Shown in pieces: positions 1 through 10,186 of a stretch of DNA of 64,000 bases. The notes under the pieces were generated by a model. It saw only the letters and a list, made by a program, of their open reading frames with translations, had not been told where the DNA came from and ran no database searches. Position 1 is the stretch's first letter; the number at the start of each line of letters is the position of its first letter. The stretch is from Agapetus fuscipes (lineage: Eukaryota > Arthropoda > Insecta > Trichoptera > Glossosomatidae): positions 1 through 64,000 of the forward strand of contig OX637357.1 in assembly GCA_951799405.1 (NCBI GenBank), in the 5' to 3' direction. The translations under genes were made by a program, and so were the position numbers.

Positions 1-2813
1 GCTAGCATCGTATGCTCGGCGTCGTCTTCTGTTGCATCGCAGTGCCAGCAGGCTGCGGCTGCTTCTTTGCCTATCCTTTGCAGGAAGTTTCCGAAGCAGC
101 CGTGTCCACTCAGCAGCTGGGTGAGCCGGTAGCTCAGACCACCATGCTTCCTTTGGCACCAGGTCCTCAGGTCGCTGATAAGTCTTCGCGTCCAGCGTCC
201 ACCAACTGCCGTGTCCCAGCGTTGCTGCCACTGCGAGTAAATCGCGTCTCTAGAGGGGTCTTCTAGACCGTCTCTCTTCCGCTCTCTTCTCTCCTGGCGT
301 TCTCGCGCCAGGAGGTGAATCGGAGGCGAAGAAGATAGCACCAGCGCTGCGTCCTCGGAGATCGTGCGATACCCAGAGATAACCCTGAGTGCACTCCTCC
401 TCTGCACACTTGCCATCTTCTTCCTGTAGTGCTCAACCTCAAGCGACTTCGCCCAGATGGGTGCCCCATACAAAAGCGTCGAGTGCACCACCTCGTGCAG
501 GAGTCTCCTCCTGCTCGATTTGGGCCCGCCGACGTTCGGCATGAGCCTTCCCAGCTGTTGCGCCACCACGCTTGCCCTCGCCGCCGCCAGCTCGATATGT
601 TCCCCGAAGCGGAGTCGATGATCGAGTTGGACACCGAGGTACCGCATAGATTTAACCAGCGGCACCTCGAAGCCCCCTAGCGTCAGCTTAGGCAGCGCAG
701 GTCGTCGCCTTCGGCTGAACAGCACTGCCTCCGTCTTCTGGACTGCCAGCTCCAGTCCGGAGCTATCCAGCCAGCGTTTTACCCTACGGAGGGCCTCGTT
801 CCCCGTAGCAGTGATCTCCTCGCAGGTTTTGCCGGTGATCATTACCGCGATGTCGTCCGCAAAAGCAACGACGCTTGCGTCCGCCGGCAGCTTCGTCCGC
901 AACAAGCCGTCGTACATGACGTTCCACAGGGTTGGTCCTAAAACCGAGCCCTGAGGGACCCCAGACGTCAGCTGTCGCGTCTCGACGCTGCCTTCGGCAC
1001 CGCATCGATATTCGAGCGTCCGACCATCAAAGTAGCTCTCCAGCAAGGCCATCAGGTACTCCGGGACCCGAAAGCTCTCCCTCAGCGCCCTGAGAGTTAA
1101 ATCCCAGCGCGCCGAGTTGAAGGCATTCCGGACGTCCAGAGCCACAAGCATGACCTGCCGGTGCCTTTTCACCGACCCCTGCCAAGCCGTCCGTACCGTG
1201 TCCACTACGCGCTCCACAGCGTCCAGGGTGGAGCGTCCCGGTCTGAAGCCGTACTGGTGTTCGGAGAGCCCTCCATCCTCGGATTCGAGGATTGGGAGAA
1301 GCCTTCCAACCACCAGTCTCTCAAGAAGCTTCCCGTAGCCGGCAAGCATGCACAAGGGCCTAAAAGAGGAGGGCCCAACGGCGACAGCCTTTTTAGAGAC
1401 AAGGACAAGCCTTTGCCTCTTCCAGGCGTCACCGAATCTACCCTCCTCCAGGCAGGCGTTGTACACGCTCAACAGCATATCGGGAAACTTCTTGGCAACC
1501 ATCAGTACGACTTCGTTCGGGACATTGTCTGGTCCGGGCGCCCTTCCAGTTTTGATCCTGGCCGCCGCCGCATCGAGCTCAGCCCGGGAGAATGGTTCGA
1601 AGTCCGCTCCCAAAGGAGCGGGGCCTCTTACCACCCTCCGTTCATGCGCAGGAAAGAGAGCGTCTATTACGCTCGTGAGGTTCTGGGAGTCCATGAGAAA
1701 CGGATCATGATCTCGTCCCCGTAGCTTCTGTCGTACAATCTTGTACGGCAGTCCCCAGGGGTCGTTATTCACCGATTCGCACAGTTCTTCCCAGCACCTC
1801 TCCTTGCTGCGCTTGATAGCTAGCTTAAGCTCTTTGCGGGCGGCCCGGTATCGCTGGTAAGCGCTGTCGTCTACGCCGTCCGTCGCCCGTGCCCGTTGGG
1901 CAGCCCTGCGTCGGGCAAGACACGCCGCGCGGAGGCGGGCTATGGTGTCTGTCCACCAATAGGCCGGCGCCCCCGCGCGGCGCCTCGAGCACCGAGCCAT
2001 GGCCGCGTCGCAAGCGCGCCTGGTGAGGTCGTCAAGCCTCTCAACCCTGTCTGCCGCGCCGCCAGCATCCTCAACCGTCGCCCTGAGGCTCTCCACCATG
2101 GCTTCTAGAGCCTCCTGATCCAGGGATCGAAGGCTCCAACCGCCAACAGCGGAGTTTCCCGGGCGACCCGACCGACCTGGCCGGGGTCCTCTCTCCAGCG
2201 AGAAAGACACGTACTGGTGATCGCTGTGCGTGTAATCATCGAGTACACGCCAGTTTTTCACCAGTCCGATTATTCCCTCGCTGGCGAATGTTACGTCAAC
2301 GACTGAGCCCGTGGCTCCCCTGCGGAACGTAAACTCCGAACCCACATTCGCAATGTGCAAATGCAAGCCCGCAGCCACATCACCCAGGATAGAGCCCCGC
2401 CTGTTAGTCGTTGACGAACCCCATTCAGTCGACCAGGCGTTGAAGTCGCCGGCCACGATAACTGGCAGCGTTGACGTCCTGACGTCACTCTCCAGGTCGC
2501 GGAGGTCGTCCATAAACTGCTGCAGTGGAGCGTTTGGCGAGAAGTAGCAGCTGTACAGTCTACAGCCTGCCACCTCAACCCACGTCCACCCCCTGCTAGC
2601 AGCGCGATTTCGTCCAGAGACGATCGCCCTCTGCGACGGAAGGAAGATTGCAGCCACTCCGGAATCGTCACAGTACCAGCGACTATTACAGTCACGATAC
2701 TGCTCCGACACCAGAACAACATCCAACCTCCCCTCCGCCGCCACCTGCTGCATCAGGTCCTGAGCCACTTGGCAGTGACCCAGGTTGACTTGCAGGATGT
2801 TGAGTGCGGTCAT
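1..2813 (-). CDS. ORF2 of element A: endonuclease/reverse transcriptase, partial (runs off the edge)
   Basis: I read this frame from ATG at 2813 to position 1 and found no stop (about 937 codons), so the copy looks intact as far as visible. Order of domains: APE-like endonuclease with LNILQVNLGHC near the N terminus, LVSEQYRD (catalytic Glu), VAGDFNAWSTEWGS and HSDHQY; then RT with QYGFRPGRSTLDAVE, LDVRNAFNSARW, SGVPQGSVLGPTLWN and FADD; then the C-terminal CWHC...H...C zinc motif near the window edge. The start is chosen because ATG overlaps the ORF1 stop as ATGA (2810-2813), a stop/start arrangement used for coupled translation in SART1. The upstream in-frame ATG (ATGCCTTCG) is an alternative. 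Confidence 0.85.
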   Translation of the reverse strand, partial: MTALNILQVNLGHCQVAQDLMQQVAAEGRLDVVLVSEQYRDCNSRWYCDDSGVAAIFLPSQRAIVSGRNRAASRGWTWVEVAGCRLYSCYFSPNAPLQQFMDDLRDLESDVRTSTLPVIVAGDFNAWSTEWGSSTTNRRGSILGDVAAGLHLHIANVGSEFTFRRGATGSVVDVTFASEGIIGLVKNWRVLDDYTHSDHQYVSFSLERGPRPGRSGRPGNSAVGGWSLRSLDQEALEAMVESLRATVEDAGGAADRVERLDDLTRRACDAAMARCSRRRAGAPAYWWTDTIARLRAACLARRRAAQRARATDGVDDSAYQRYRAARKELKLAIKRSKERCWEELCESVNNDPWGLPYKIVRQKLRGRDHDPFLMDSQNLTSVIDALFPAHERRVVRGPAPLGADFEPFSRAELDAAAARIKTGRAPGPDNVPNEVVLMVAKKFPDMLLSVYNACLEEGRFGDAWKRQRLVLVSKKAVAVGPSSFRPLCMLAGYGKLLERLVVGRLLPILESEDGGLSEHQYGFRPGRSTLDAVERVVDTVRTAWQGSVKRHRQVMLVALDVRNAFNSARWDLTLRALRESFRVPEYLMALLESYFDGRTLEYRCGAEGSVETRQLTSGVPQGSVLGPTLWNVMYDGLLRTKLPADASVVAFADDIAVMITGKTCEEITATGNEALRRVKRWLDSSGLELAVQKTEAVLFSRRRRPALPKLTLGGFEVPLVKSMRYLGVQLDHRLRFGEHIELAAARASVVAQQLGRLMPNVGGPKSSRRRLLHEVVHSTLLYGAPIWAKSLEVEHYRKKMASVQRRSALRVISGYRTISEDAALVLSSSPPIHLLARERQERRERKRDGLEDPSRDAIYSQWQQRWDTAVGGRWTRRLISDLRTWCQRKHGGLSYRLTQLLSGHGCFGNFLQRIGKEAAAACWHCDATEDDAEHTML

Positions 2814-4261
2814 CTCCGAAGGCATCGCTTCCGCTCCCCGCACTGCCCACTACCGCACCAATGTGCGGCAGGCAGTCCCCTCCTTTTGCAAGGGGCACAG
2901 CAAAGCGGGCTTGTGCAGCCCGCTGAGTTGTGCCCCTCTTCCCCACAACGTCTGCACAGTCCAGCCCCCCCCGGCTCCCTCACGTCACACCTCGATGCGA
3001 CGTGAGCGAACCCGAGGCAGCGGAAACACTGCCTGACCTCCATCTTATGCCGGACACGGCATCGGAGGAGGCCGATTTGCAGGCGCCCGGCCCCAATGAG
3101 GGTGTCCACAGCTCGTGTCCACGGAACCTTCGCCGTACACGCGAGGGACCCACTCTGTCTCGGTCTCAGCGGGAGAACCTCGATTTCTTCGAGGCTCTCC
3201 CCCAGGGACCGAGCCAGGGCCGATCTGACGTCTTGGACCTCTATACCCTCATAGAGGTCTTGGACACAGATCGTCCTCTTCGGAACCCATCTCTTAATGG
3301 ACAATGAGGGTCCAGCTACGCCCGCGAGGAACGTCTCTAGGGCAGGACCTCTAGAGTCCCCCCTCGCTAGGCGCAGCTGCAGGGACCCATTGGCACCTCT
3401 TCTGATGCCCTGGATCCCCGGTAGACCCTCATGCTCGGACTTGCTGCTTACAGCAGCAAGTCCTTTTAACACGGCTGCGTATGAGGGAGGCACCTCAGTC
3501 CTAGTGACTGGGGCAACGGTCACTGTTTCCAACGGCTTTGACCGCCTTTTAACGGTAGCCGGAGCCACCGGAGCCGCTGTGGCCCCTTTGCTCTTCCTCT
3601 TTCTGTGGCTGACCACGGTCCATCCCGTGGCCAGCCCTTCCACCCGTTCTTTGGGTGGGTGCAGCTGTTGCCGCTGCTGTGGCTGTTTCCGCTGCTGCGG
3701 CTGTTGCCGCTGCTGCGGCTGTTGCCACTGTTGCGGCTGTTGCCGCTGCTGCGGCTGTTGCCGCTGTTGCGGCTGTTGCCGTTGCTGCGGTTGTTGCCGC
3801 TGCTGCGGCTGTTGCCGCTGTTGCGGCTGTTGCCGTTGCTGCGGTTGTTGCCGCTGCTGTGGCTGGTGCCGCTGCTGCGGCTGTTGCCGCTGCGGAAGCA
3901 CTCGAGGCGCCGGCCGTGGCAGCTTCCTTGGGCTGGGCCTGGGCGTCTCCATACTGTCCGTCTGGCAGGAGACGCTGGCGGTATCGCACGCCAGGCAGTC
4001 TCTCGCCAGACAAGCCAAATTGAGGGCCCTCGCGACTCCCTCCCTGATGGGAACGTGGACGTTCGACCGCCCAGCGATGAAATCGCGAATGCCCTCTAAC
4101 ACTAAAGCGAGCTCCTCGCTCGTCCTCAAACACTCTTTACGGCATTTGCCCCCCCCAGAATCCGTGGGGCAGCCCAAAGCCGAAGCTTCGGGAGGGGATT
4201 CTCCACCGCCAGAAGCGGTGGTACCCCCCTGGGGTATATGATGTGATACCGTGTTTTCCAT
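2810..4261 (-). CDS. ORF1 of element A: gag-like protein with Gln-rich repeat and three zinc knuckles
   Basis: 483 residues from ATG at 4261 (MENTVSHHIPQGGT). It should bind the element RNA and bring the ORF2 protein to telomeres. In order: an N-terminal segment whose DNA forms the conserved double hairpin; a Gln/Arg/Pro-rich tract of about 14 repeats of a six-residue QQRQQP-type unit; a basic linker; the R1-clade gag core (GIRRGANGSLQLRLARGDSRGPALE); and three cysteine clusters at the C terminus (CFRCLGFAHVASRC, CRRCGEEGHNSAGC, and CCAPC with a later H/C pair). A longer frame extends upstream through the AT-rich leader, but the start used here matches the starts of B and C. The stop overlaps ORF2 by 4 nt. 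Confidence 0.85.
   Translation of the reverse strand: MENTVSHHIPQGGTTASGGGESPPEASALGCPTDSGGGKCRKECLRTSEELALVLEGIRDFIAGRSNVHVPIREGVARALNLACLARDCLACDTASVSCQTDSMETPRPSPRKLPRPAPRVLPQRQQPQQRHQPQQRQQPQQRQQPQQRQQPQQRQQPQQRQQPQQRQQPQQRQQPQQWQQPQQRQQPQQRKQPQQRQQLHPPKERVEGLATGWTVVSHRKRKSKGATAAPVAPATVKRRSKPLETVTVAPVTRTEVPPSYAAVLKGLAAVSSKSEHEGLPGIQGIRRGANGSLQLRLARGDSRGPALETFLAGVAGPSLSIKRWVPKRTICVQDLYEGIEVQDVRSALARSLGESLEEIEVLPLRPRQSGSLACTAKVPWTRAVDTLIGAGRLQIGLLRCRVRHKMEVRQCFRCLGFAHVASRCDVREPGGAGLCRRCGEEGHNSAGCTSPLCCAPCKRRGLPAAHWCGSGQCGERKRCLRR
4160..4236 (-). promoter_or_regulatory. Conserved double hairpin at ORF1 start (element A)
   Basis: On the element strand, GGTACC is followed by an 8-bp hairpin (CCACCGCU / GGCGGUGG, loop UCU) and then a second stem GAATCC...GGATTC enclosing CCGAAG/CTTCGG. 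B and C have both stems at the same position with different but still paired bases. It lies just inside ORF1, so it could affect start-codon choice, packaging or reverse transcription; the role is inference. Confidence 0.6.
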
Positions 4262-4619
4262 TTTGATGAACTCTTTTTCTGAAAAAGAGAAAAAAGCATA
4301 AGATATATACACATATACATACAAATATAAACACAATAAAATAAAATAAAATAAAACAATACATAAGATAGAATTATAAAATAAAATGCTTCACCCAGTC
4401 TTCCCCGGCCTGCAGGCGCCTATCTGAATGTTCCCACCCTGGGGTCGCGCCTATCTATCTAAGTCCCACCCACTAGATATTCCGCAGACCGGAGTCAACC
4501 GGGCAGCAGCACCAATAAACTACATAAACTAAATATATAAATAAATAGATAATTAAATAAATTATAATTATATAATAAACCTGAGCGCTAATGGGGAAAC
4601 ACCCCCTCCAGCGCTCAGG
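4262..4619 (-). promoter_or_regulatory. 5' leader of element A, AT-rich
   Basis: Between the ribozyme-like fold and ORF1 lie a GC hairpin (CCTGAGCGCT / AGCGCTCAGG, 4580-4619), the conserved box ATCTAGTGGGTGG (about 4475) and an AT-rich stretch with four tandem AAAAT units (about 4336-4357). The conserved box is present in all four 5'-complete SART-like leaders in the window. Confidence 0.5.
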
Positions 4620-4708
4620 GGTTCGCTTTGGTCCCAACTCTCGTCCCTTTATGAGGACAAGCATTGGTAAGCCCCCAAGCCACGACAAGGCCCGAACCAT
4701 GAAGGGGG
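4620..4708 (-). ncRNA. HDV-ribozyme-like fold at the 5' end of element A
   Basis: Starting at the first element base: P1 CCCCC (4704-4708) pairs with GGGGG (4672-4676); P2 GGTTCG (4693-4698) pairs with CGAACC (4620-4625); P3 is GGCC/GGCT with loop TTGTCG; a P4-like stem is CTTGTCC/GGACGAG; the joining segment before P2' is CCAAAG. The strand order P1-P2-P3-P3'-P1'-P4-P2' is that of the HDV double pseudoknot. Here the conserved ATCTAGTGGGTGG box lies downstream of P2', unlike in B-D where it is inside P4. P1 has only 5 clean pairs. Self-cleavage is not shown. Confidence 0.45.
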
Positions 4709-4710
4709 AA

Positions 4711-5837
4711 CCTAACCTAACCTAACCTAACCTAACCTAACCTAACCTAACCTAACCTAACCTAACCTAACCTAACCTAACCTAACCTAACCTAACCTAA
4801 CCTAACCTAACCTAACCTAACCTAACCTAACCTAACCTAACCTAACCTAACCTAACCTAACCTAACCTAACCTAACCTAACCTAACCTAACCTAACCTAA
4901 CCTAACCTAACCTAACCTAACCTAACCTAACCTAACCTAACCTAACCTAACCTAACCTAACCTAACCTAACCTAACCTAACCTAACCTAACCTAACCTAA
5001 CCTAACCTAACCTAACCTAACCTAACCTAACCTAACCTAACCTAACCTAACCTAACCTAACCTAACCTAACCTAACCTAACCTAACCTAACCTAACCTAA
5101 CCTAACCTAACCTAACCTAACCTAACCTAACCTAACCTAACCTAACCTAACCTAACCTAACCTAACCTAACCTAACCTAACCTAACCTAACCTAACCTAA
5201 CCTAACCTAACCTAACCTAACCTAACCTAACCTAACCTAACCTAACCTAACCTAACCTAACCTAACCTAACCTAACCTAACCTAACCTAACCTAACCTAA
5301 CCTAACCTAACCTAACCTAACCTAACCTAACCTAACCTAACCTAACCTAACCTAACCTAACCTAACCTAACCTAACCTAACCTAACCTAACCTAACCTAA
5401 CCTAACCTAACCTAACCTAACCTAACCTAACCTAACCTAACCTAACCTAACCTAACCTAACCTAACCTAACCTAACCTAACCTAACCTAACCTAACCTAA
5501 CCTAACCTAACCTAACCTAACCTAACCTAACCTAACCTAACCTAACCTAACCTAACCTAACCTAACCTAACCTAACCTAACCTAACCTAACCTAACCTAA
5601 CCTAACCTAACCTAACCTAACCTAACCTAACCTAACCTAACCTAACCTAACCTAACCTAACCTAACCTAACCTAACCTAACCTAACCTAACCTAACCTAA
5701 CCTAACCTAACCTAACCTAACCTAACCTAACCTAACCTAACCTAACCTAACCTAACCTAACCTAACCTAACCTAACCTAACCTAACCTAACCTAACCTAA
5801 CCTAACCTAACCTAACCTAACCTAACCTAACCTAACC
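4711..5837. repeat. Telomeric (CCTAA)n array 1, about 1127 bp
   Basis: About 225 tandem CCTAA units with no variant seen, between the 5' ends of A (minus) and NA1 (plus). This is the insect (TTAGG)n telomere repeat with the C-rich strand on plus. Confidence 0.98.
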
Positions 5838-6729
5838 AGTTACAGTCCAGCGTCCGCCGCAGCACCACGTGTTTCTCGCGCTCCGTATTGGAAAAATCCA
5901 AACATCGGCTATTTGTGTCGGATCGTACCGATTTGTGTCTTAAAAGTTGCGTCTTGCTTTGCCGCATATAATGACGCAAAAAAAACTTGTGTTTTGTTAA
6001 TAAATTTATAGTGCTTTTAGTTATTCAGTGAAAAAACTCGAGAAAAATATTCGTTTTCCGATACGCTGCCCTTCCGGGCAGTCTTAAAATTCCTTACTGT
6101 TCTTCTGTGTGTGCGCTGCATCAAGACCACTAAATTTGATAGTGAACGCATACCTGTGCGACTTTCAGTTTTCAAGATATTAGTGTTTTTGTGAAAACCA
6201 CGTGTTTGCTAACTTTTTACAGTGGCATCACATTGAGGTTATATTGGGCTCTTTAGATGCGCCTTGCCTTACTGTGTTAGTTAATATAAAGAAAAAGTGT
6301 TTTTTGTGTGCAATTTATTGATTTATTGACTATTTTGTGTAAAAACTGGAGAAAAAATCATTGTTTTTTGGAACGCTGCCCTTCTGGGGAGTCTTAGAAC
6401 TGCAAACTGTTCATCAGTGTGCGCGCCGCATTGAGACCACTAAATTTGATAGCTTACGCATACCTGTGCGACTTGCAGTTTTCAAGATATTAGTGATTAA
6501 GTGAAAACCACGTGTTTGCAAACTTTGCAAAGTGGCATCACATTGCGGTTATACTAGGCTCTTTAGATGCGCCTTGCTTTATTGTGTTAGTTATATAAAG
6601 AAAAAGTGTTTTTTCTGCGCATCATTTGGTGTTTTTCGAAATTTTCAAAGAATTTTTTTTCGATTATTGTGTGTACACTTTTTATATAAAAAATTATTTC
6701 GTGTTCTTTTGTTTGTATGTAACGCAAAG
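5838..6729 (+). promoter_or_regulatory. 5' UTR of NA1 with two ~310-bp tandem monomers and CACGTG motifs
   Basis: CGCTGCCCTTC at 6064 recurs at 6374, and GATGCGCCTTGC at 6256 recurs at 6566, giving a period of 310 bp. A shorter, weaker third unit lies upstream (about 5940-6000). Each unit holds a CCACGTG E-box (about 6199 and 6509); another lies near the 5' end (about 5866). Tandem promoter monomers are known in mouse L1; the promoter role here is inferred. Confidence 0.6.
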
Positions 6730-7866
6730 ATGTTACATACCCCTCCATCGTCTCAGAGGCAGACCTCGAGAGCCAGAGCCTCTCGCTCCCTCTCTCCGCC
6801 ATCACCCGGAAATTCTGTGTCGTTACCCTCAATTGCTTCACAGATTGGGATTTTGTGCCAGCAGATCCTCAAGAAGGCAAAGTCTCGCGACATTGTCGAA
6901 TGGGTGACACAGATTGAGGCTCTATCTAATGGTTTTTCAAGAGATGACCCACACCAGGTCATCACACCTACCGTGAACCCCACCGATCTTAGCGAGATTA
7001 AGAACCAAATTGCTGGATTGGCCGCTAAGGTTGACGAACTTGCCCGGCCCCAAAATGATTACTCCACTGCTCTCAAGTTGAACTTGCCTACCAAGGCTGC
7101 TGCGTCTCATGCGCTTATTGTAAGCGCATCTGACAAAACGCAAACGTGCAAAGAAATACAGGACACTTTCAGGCAACAAGTCAAACCTGCACAACTCAGG
7201 GTCGGAGTCTCGGCCATGTACAGCGCCAAGGACAACAAGGTAATCGTTAGGTGCCCAACTCAAAAAGATGTACAAGTCTTGAAGGAGGCACTACCTGAAC
7301 TTACCAAAGGTAGGCTGTCGGCCCAGGAGGGCAAACGTCTAAGACCATCTGTGGTCCTCAAGGGGGTGGAGACAGAGACGAAAAACGAGGAAGTTATCGA
7401 GATGATTAAGTGTCAGAATGACTCAGTTTTGGAAGCAATCAAGGGGGACAATGACATCACTATTATGCGAATTTACAAGAACCCCAAGAACAATCGGCTT
7501 CGTAACATCATTCTTGGTGTCACTAAAGAAATACGGAGCGCCATGATTGCTAGGGAACGGATTTGCATCGGCTTCCAGAGGGTCCACGTCGAGGACAGCA
7601 GCCCTCTCATTCAATGCTTCAAATGCCTTGGATACGGCCATACATCTCTCAGATGTATGGAGATCAAAGAACGATGCATGCACTGTGCTGGAGAGCACAG
7701 AAGCCGTGAATGCACCAAAGGGGACACCAGCTCAGATCTTCACTGCTGGAACTGCTCAAAAATTAACAAGGGGAAAAAAGAAGTCTGCGACCACAGAGCC
7801 AACTCTCGGGACTGCCCATACCGCATAAAAATGGAAGCCATGCTAAAAGAACGTGTCGACTTATAA
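6730..7866 (+). CDS. Gag-like ORF1 of NA1
   Basis: 378 residues from ATG at 6730 (MLHTPPSSQRQTSRARAS), the start matching MQRTPP in F and G. Frames extend upstream only through non-ATG codons. The N terminus is Ser/Arg/Pro-rich; then comes the helical stretch CQQILKKAKSRDIVEWVTQIE, closely matched in F and G; a central gag core; and C-terminal cysteine clusters CFKCLGYGHTSLRC and CMHCAGEHRSREC plus CWNC...H...C. It is presumably a nucleic-acid-binding protein that forms RNPs at telomeres. The stop is TAA with no overlapping ATG, unlike the ATGGATGA coupling of F and G. The protein is identical to that of NA2. Confidence 0.85.
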   Translation: MLHTPPSSQRQTSRARASRSLSPPSPGNSVSLPSIASQIGILCQQILKKAKSRDIVEWVTQIEALSNGFSRDDPHQVITPTVNPTDLSEIKNQIAGLAAKVDELARPQNDYSTALKLNLPTKAAASHALIVSASDKTQTCKEIQDTFRQQVKPAQLRVGVSAMYSAKDNKVIVRCPTQKDVQVLKEALPELTKGRLSAQEGKRLRPSVVLKGVETETKNEEVIEMIKCQNDSVLEAIKGDNDITIMRIYKNPKNNRLRNIILGVTKEIRSAMIARERICIGFQRVHVEDSSPLIQCFKCLGYGHTSLRCMEIKERCMHCAGEHRSRECTKGDTSSDLHCWNCSKINKGKKEVCDHRANSRDCPYRIKMEAMLKERVDL

Positions 7867-8341
7867 ATCTTCAGGAAAATCCATCAGATGTGCTTACGCT
7901 CAACTATGTATGCTCCTTTTTTTTTTTTTTTTTCAGAGGTGTTTCACAGAAGCAAGATGAAGACCTCAAACATCAGATCCAGTGATAGGTCATAAGGACC
8001 TATCACCACAGCCTTTTCTAATAGATATAGTAAGATAAAATGAACTGGGTAATCAGAAAAAAGCCGAGCTCCCTTCTGGAGTGACGGAAGGCCTGCGAAG
8101 ATTCCTGAGTAGTCCGGCTTCTCTTGACGAGGTTTCTGTGGTTCCCTCGTCAAACTCGCAAATGCGGAGAAGTTCCCACTAGGCCACAGCCGCTCTTCCT
8201 TTCCTTTCCGTCCACGAACTTCAACCGTTCAATTAATTAGCTTAGAACAGATAGAAATATGCAATCCACTTGAAGATATAAGCCTTGTACGTGATAAGCA
8301 GGGCAAATAATAGCGTAACTCCACATCAAAAAAAAAAAAAA
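7867..8341 (+). promoter_or_regulatory. 3' UTR of NA1 with conserved RNA structures
   Basis: It contains a T-run of about 17 (from about 7918), a perfect 10-bp hairpin (7982-7991 with 7997-8006), the three-stem module at 8118-8172 (outer CTTCTC/GAGAAG, hairpin TTGACGAGG/CCTCGTCAA, hairpin CGC-AAAT-GCG), a near-terminal hairpin CCTTG...CAGGG (8283-8303) and the A tail. The module and terminal hairpin are shared with F and G. Confidence 0.7.
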
Positions 8342-9876
8342 CCTAACCTAACCTAACCTAACCTAACCTAACCTAACCTAACCTAACCTAACCTAACCTA
8401 ACCTAACCTAACCTAACCTAACCTAACCTAACCTAACCTAACCTAACCTAACCTAACCTAACCTAACCTAACCTAACCTAACCTAACCTAACCTAACCTA
8501 ACCTAACCTAACCTAACCTAACCTAACCTAACCTAACCTAACCTAACCTAACCTAACCTAACCTAACCTAACCTAACCTAACCTAACCTAACCTAACCTA
8601 ACCTAACCTAACCTAACCTAACCTAACCTAACCTAACCTAACCTAACCTAACCTAACCTAACCTAACCTAACCTAACCTAACCTAACCTAACCTAACCTA
8701 ACCTAACCTAACCTAACCTAACCTAACCTAACCTAACCTAACCTAACCTAACCTAACCTAACCTAACCTAACCTAACCTAACCTAACCTAACCTAACCTA
8801 ACCTAACCTAACCTAACCTAACCTAACCTAACCTAACCTAACCTAACCTAACCTAACCTAACCTAACCTAACCTAACCTAACCTAACCTAACCTAACCTA
8901 ACCTAACCTAACCTAACCTAACCTAACCTAACCTAACCTAACCTAACCTAACCTAACCTAACCTAACCTAACCTAACCTAACCTAACCTAACCTAACCTA
9001 ACCTAACCTAACCTAACCTAACCTAACCTAACCTAACCTAACCTAACCTAACCTAACCTAACCTAACCTAACCTAACCTAACCTAACCTAACCTAACCTA
9101 ACCTAACCTAACCTAACCTAACCTAACCTAACCTAACCTAACCTAACCTAACCTAACCTAACCTAACCTAACCTAACCTAACCTAACCTAACCTAACCTA
9201 ACCTAACCTAACCTAACCTAACCTAACCTAACCTAACCTAACCTAACCTAACCTAACCTAACCTAACCTAACCTAACCTAACCTAACCTAACCTAACCTA
9301 ACCTAACCTAACCTAACCTAACCTAACCTAACCTAACCTAACCTAACCTAACCTAACCTAACCTAACCTAACCTAACCTAACCTAACCTAACCTAACCTA
9401 ACCTAACCTAACCTAACCTAACCTAACCTAACCTAACCTAACCTAACCTAACCTAACCTAACCTAACCTAACCTAACCTAACCTAACCTAACCTAACCTA
9501 ACCTAACCTAACCTAACCTAACCTAACCTAACCTAACCTAACCTAACCTAACCTAACCTAACCTAACCTAACCTAACCTAACCTAACCTAACCTAACCTA
9601 ACCTAACCTAACCTAACCTAACCTAACCTAACCTAACCTAACCTAACCTAACCTAACCTAACCTAACCTAACCTAACCTAACCTAACCTAACCTAACCTA
9701 ACCTAACCTAACCTAACCTAACCTAACCTAACCTAACCTAACCTAACCTAACCTAACCTAACCTAACCTAACCTAACCTAACCTAACCTAACCTAACCTA
9801 ACCTAACCTAACCTAACCTAACCTAACCTAACCTAACCTAACCTAACCTAACCTAACCTAACCTAACCTAACCTAA

Positions 9877-9878
<2 letters not shown>
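8342..9878. repeat. Telomeric (CCTAA)n array 2, about 1537 bp
   Basis: Uniform CCTAA units between the 3' end of NA1 and the 3' poly(A) of B (poly-T on plus). It is the longest array in the window. Confidence 0.98.
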
Positions 9879-9929
<51 letters not shown>

Positions 9930-9930
<1 letters not shown>

Positions 9931-10186
9931 TTTTGCGTTGGAAGAAGGAAAATCTTTTATAAGACGCCAAGTGACAGCCGGTCACTAGATTGGCAGTGTG
10001 GGACTCTCCCTGCTGCGGGCCTACCCACTAAAAACCTCTCCCGTGCAAGCATCTACCACACTCCGGACCTACCAATGAAGTATTACGCTGGGAGTGTGGC
10101 AATGGTTTATACGCTGATGGCGTCTACTCTACTCGCTGTGGCAACGCTCATTGCGTTACCAACTACACCGCGCTATGTGACGCCTT
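9930..10186 (-). promoter_or_regulatory. 3' UTR of B with conserved hairpin
   Basis: CCACACTCC (10091-10099 on the element strand) pairs with GGAGTGTGG (10056-10064). It is followed by the conserved TTTTTAGTGGGTA segment and an AAGATTTTCC box before the poly(A). C and D carry the same hairpin with compensating changes, so it is a likely RT recognition structure. Confidence 0.6.

Larger units (their letters stand above)
1..4710 (-). mobile_element. SART-like telomeric non-LTR retrotransposon A (3' end outside window)
   Basis: A minus-strand element whose 5' end abuts (CCTAA)n at 4711; the junction on its own strand is (TTAGG)nTT followed by CCCCC. It has a 5' leader (4262-4710), a gag ORF1 and an EN/RT ORF2 that runs off the left edge. 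ORF2 is of R1-clade type (CVPQGS-like and FADD motifs, C-terminal CCHC) and has no RNase H in the visible part. It resembles B/E/H but is a distinct subfamily: most of the protein is similar, while the leader is rearranged. The opposite orientation to TRAS-like elements in the same arrays is the arrangement known for SART in Bombyx; the family name is inferred from that and from the domain layout. Confidence 0.88.
5838..8341 (+). mobile_element. Gag-only TRAS-like element NA1 (no ORF2)
   Basis: A complete plus-strand element with telomere repeats at both ends: a 5' leader of about 890 bp, one ORF (gag), a 3' UTR of about 470 bp and a short A tail of about 13. There is no ORF2 and no recognisable remnant of one. 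NA2 has the same layout and end points, so this is a mobile family and not a single deletion product. The first ~60 bp resemble G (CAGCGTCCGCCGCAGCACC against CAGCATCCACCGCAGCACC), and the 3' UTR carries the RNA module of F and G. I infer trans-mobilisation by a TRAS-like ORF2 protein. The gag-only layout resembles HeT-A, but no common descent is implied. Confidence 0.85.

Noticed and set aside
3297..4241. Plus-strand frame rich in CC, and poly-Leu or poly-Ala frames over the same region
   Set aside because: They are antisense or shifted readings of the Gln-rich gag repeat in A; similar shadows occur over B, D and H.
6532..6729. Upstream extension of the NA1 gag frame
   Set aside because: It begins at GTG, is AT-rich leader sequence, and lacks homology to F and G gag; ATG at 6730 matches their starts.
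4711..9878. CRISPR array or satellite interpretation of the tandem repeats
   Set aside because: The unit is 5 bp CCTAA without spacers, bordered by retrotransposons; it is telomere repeat.
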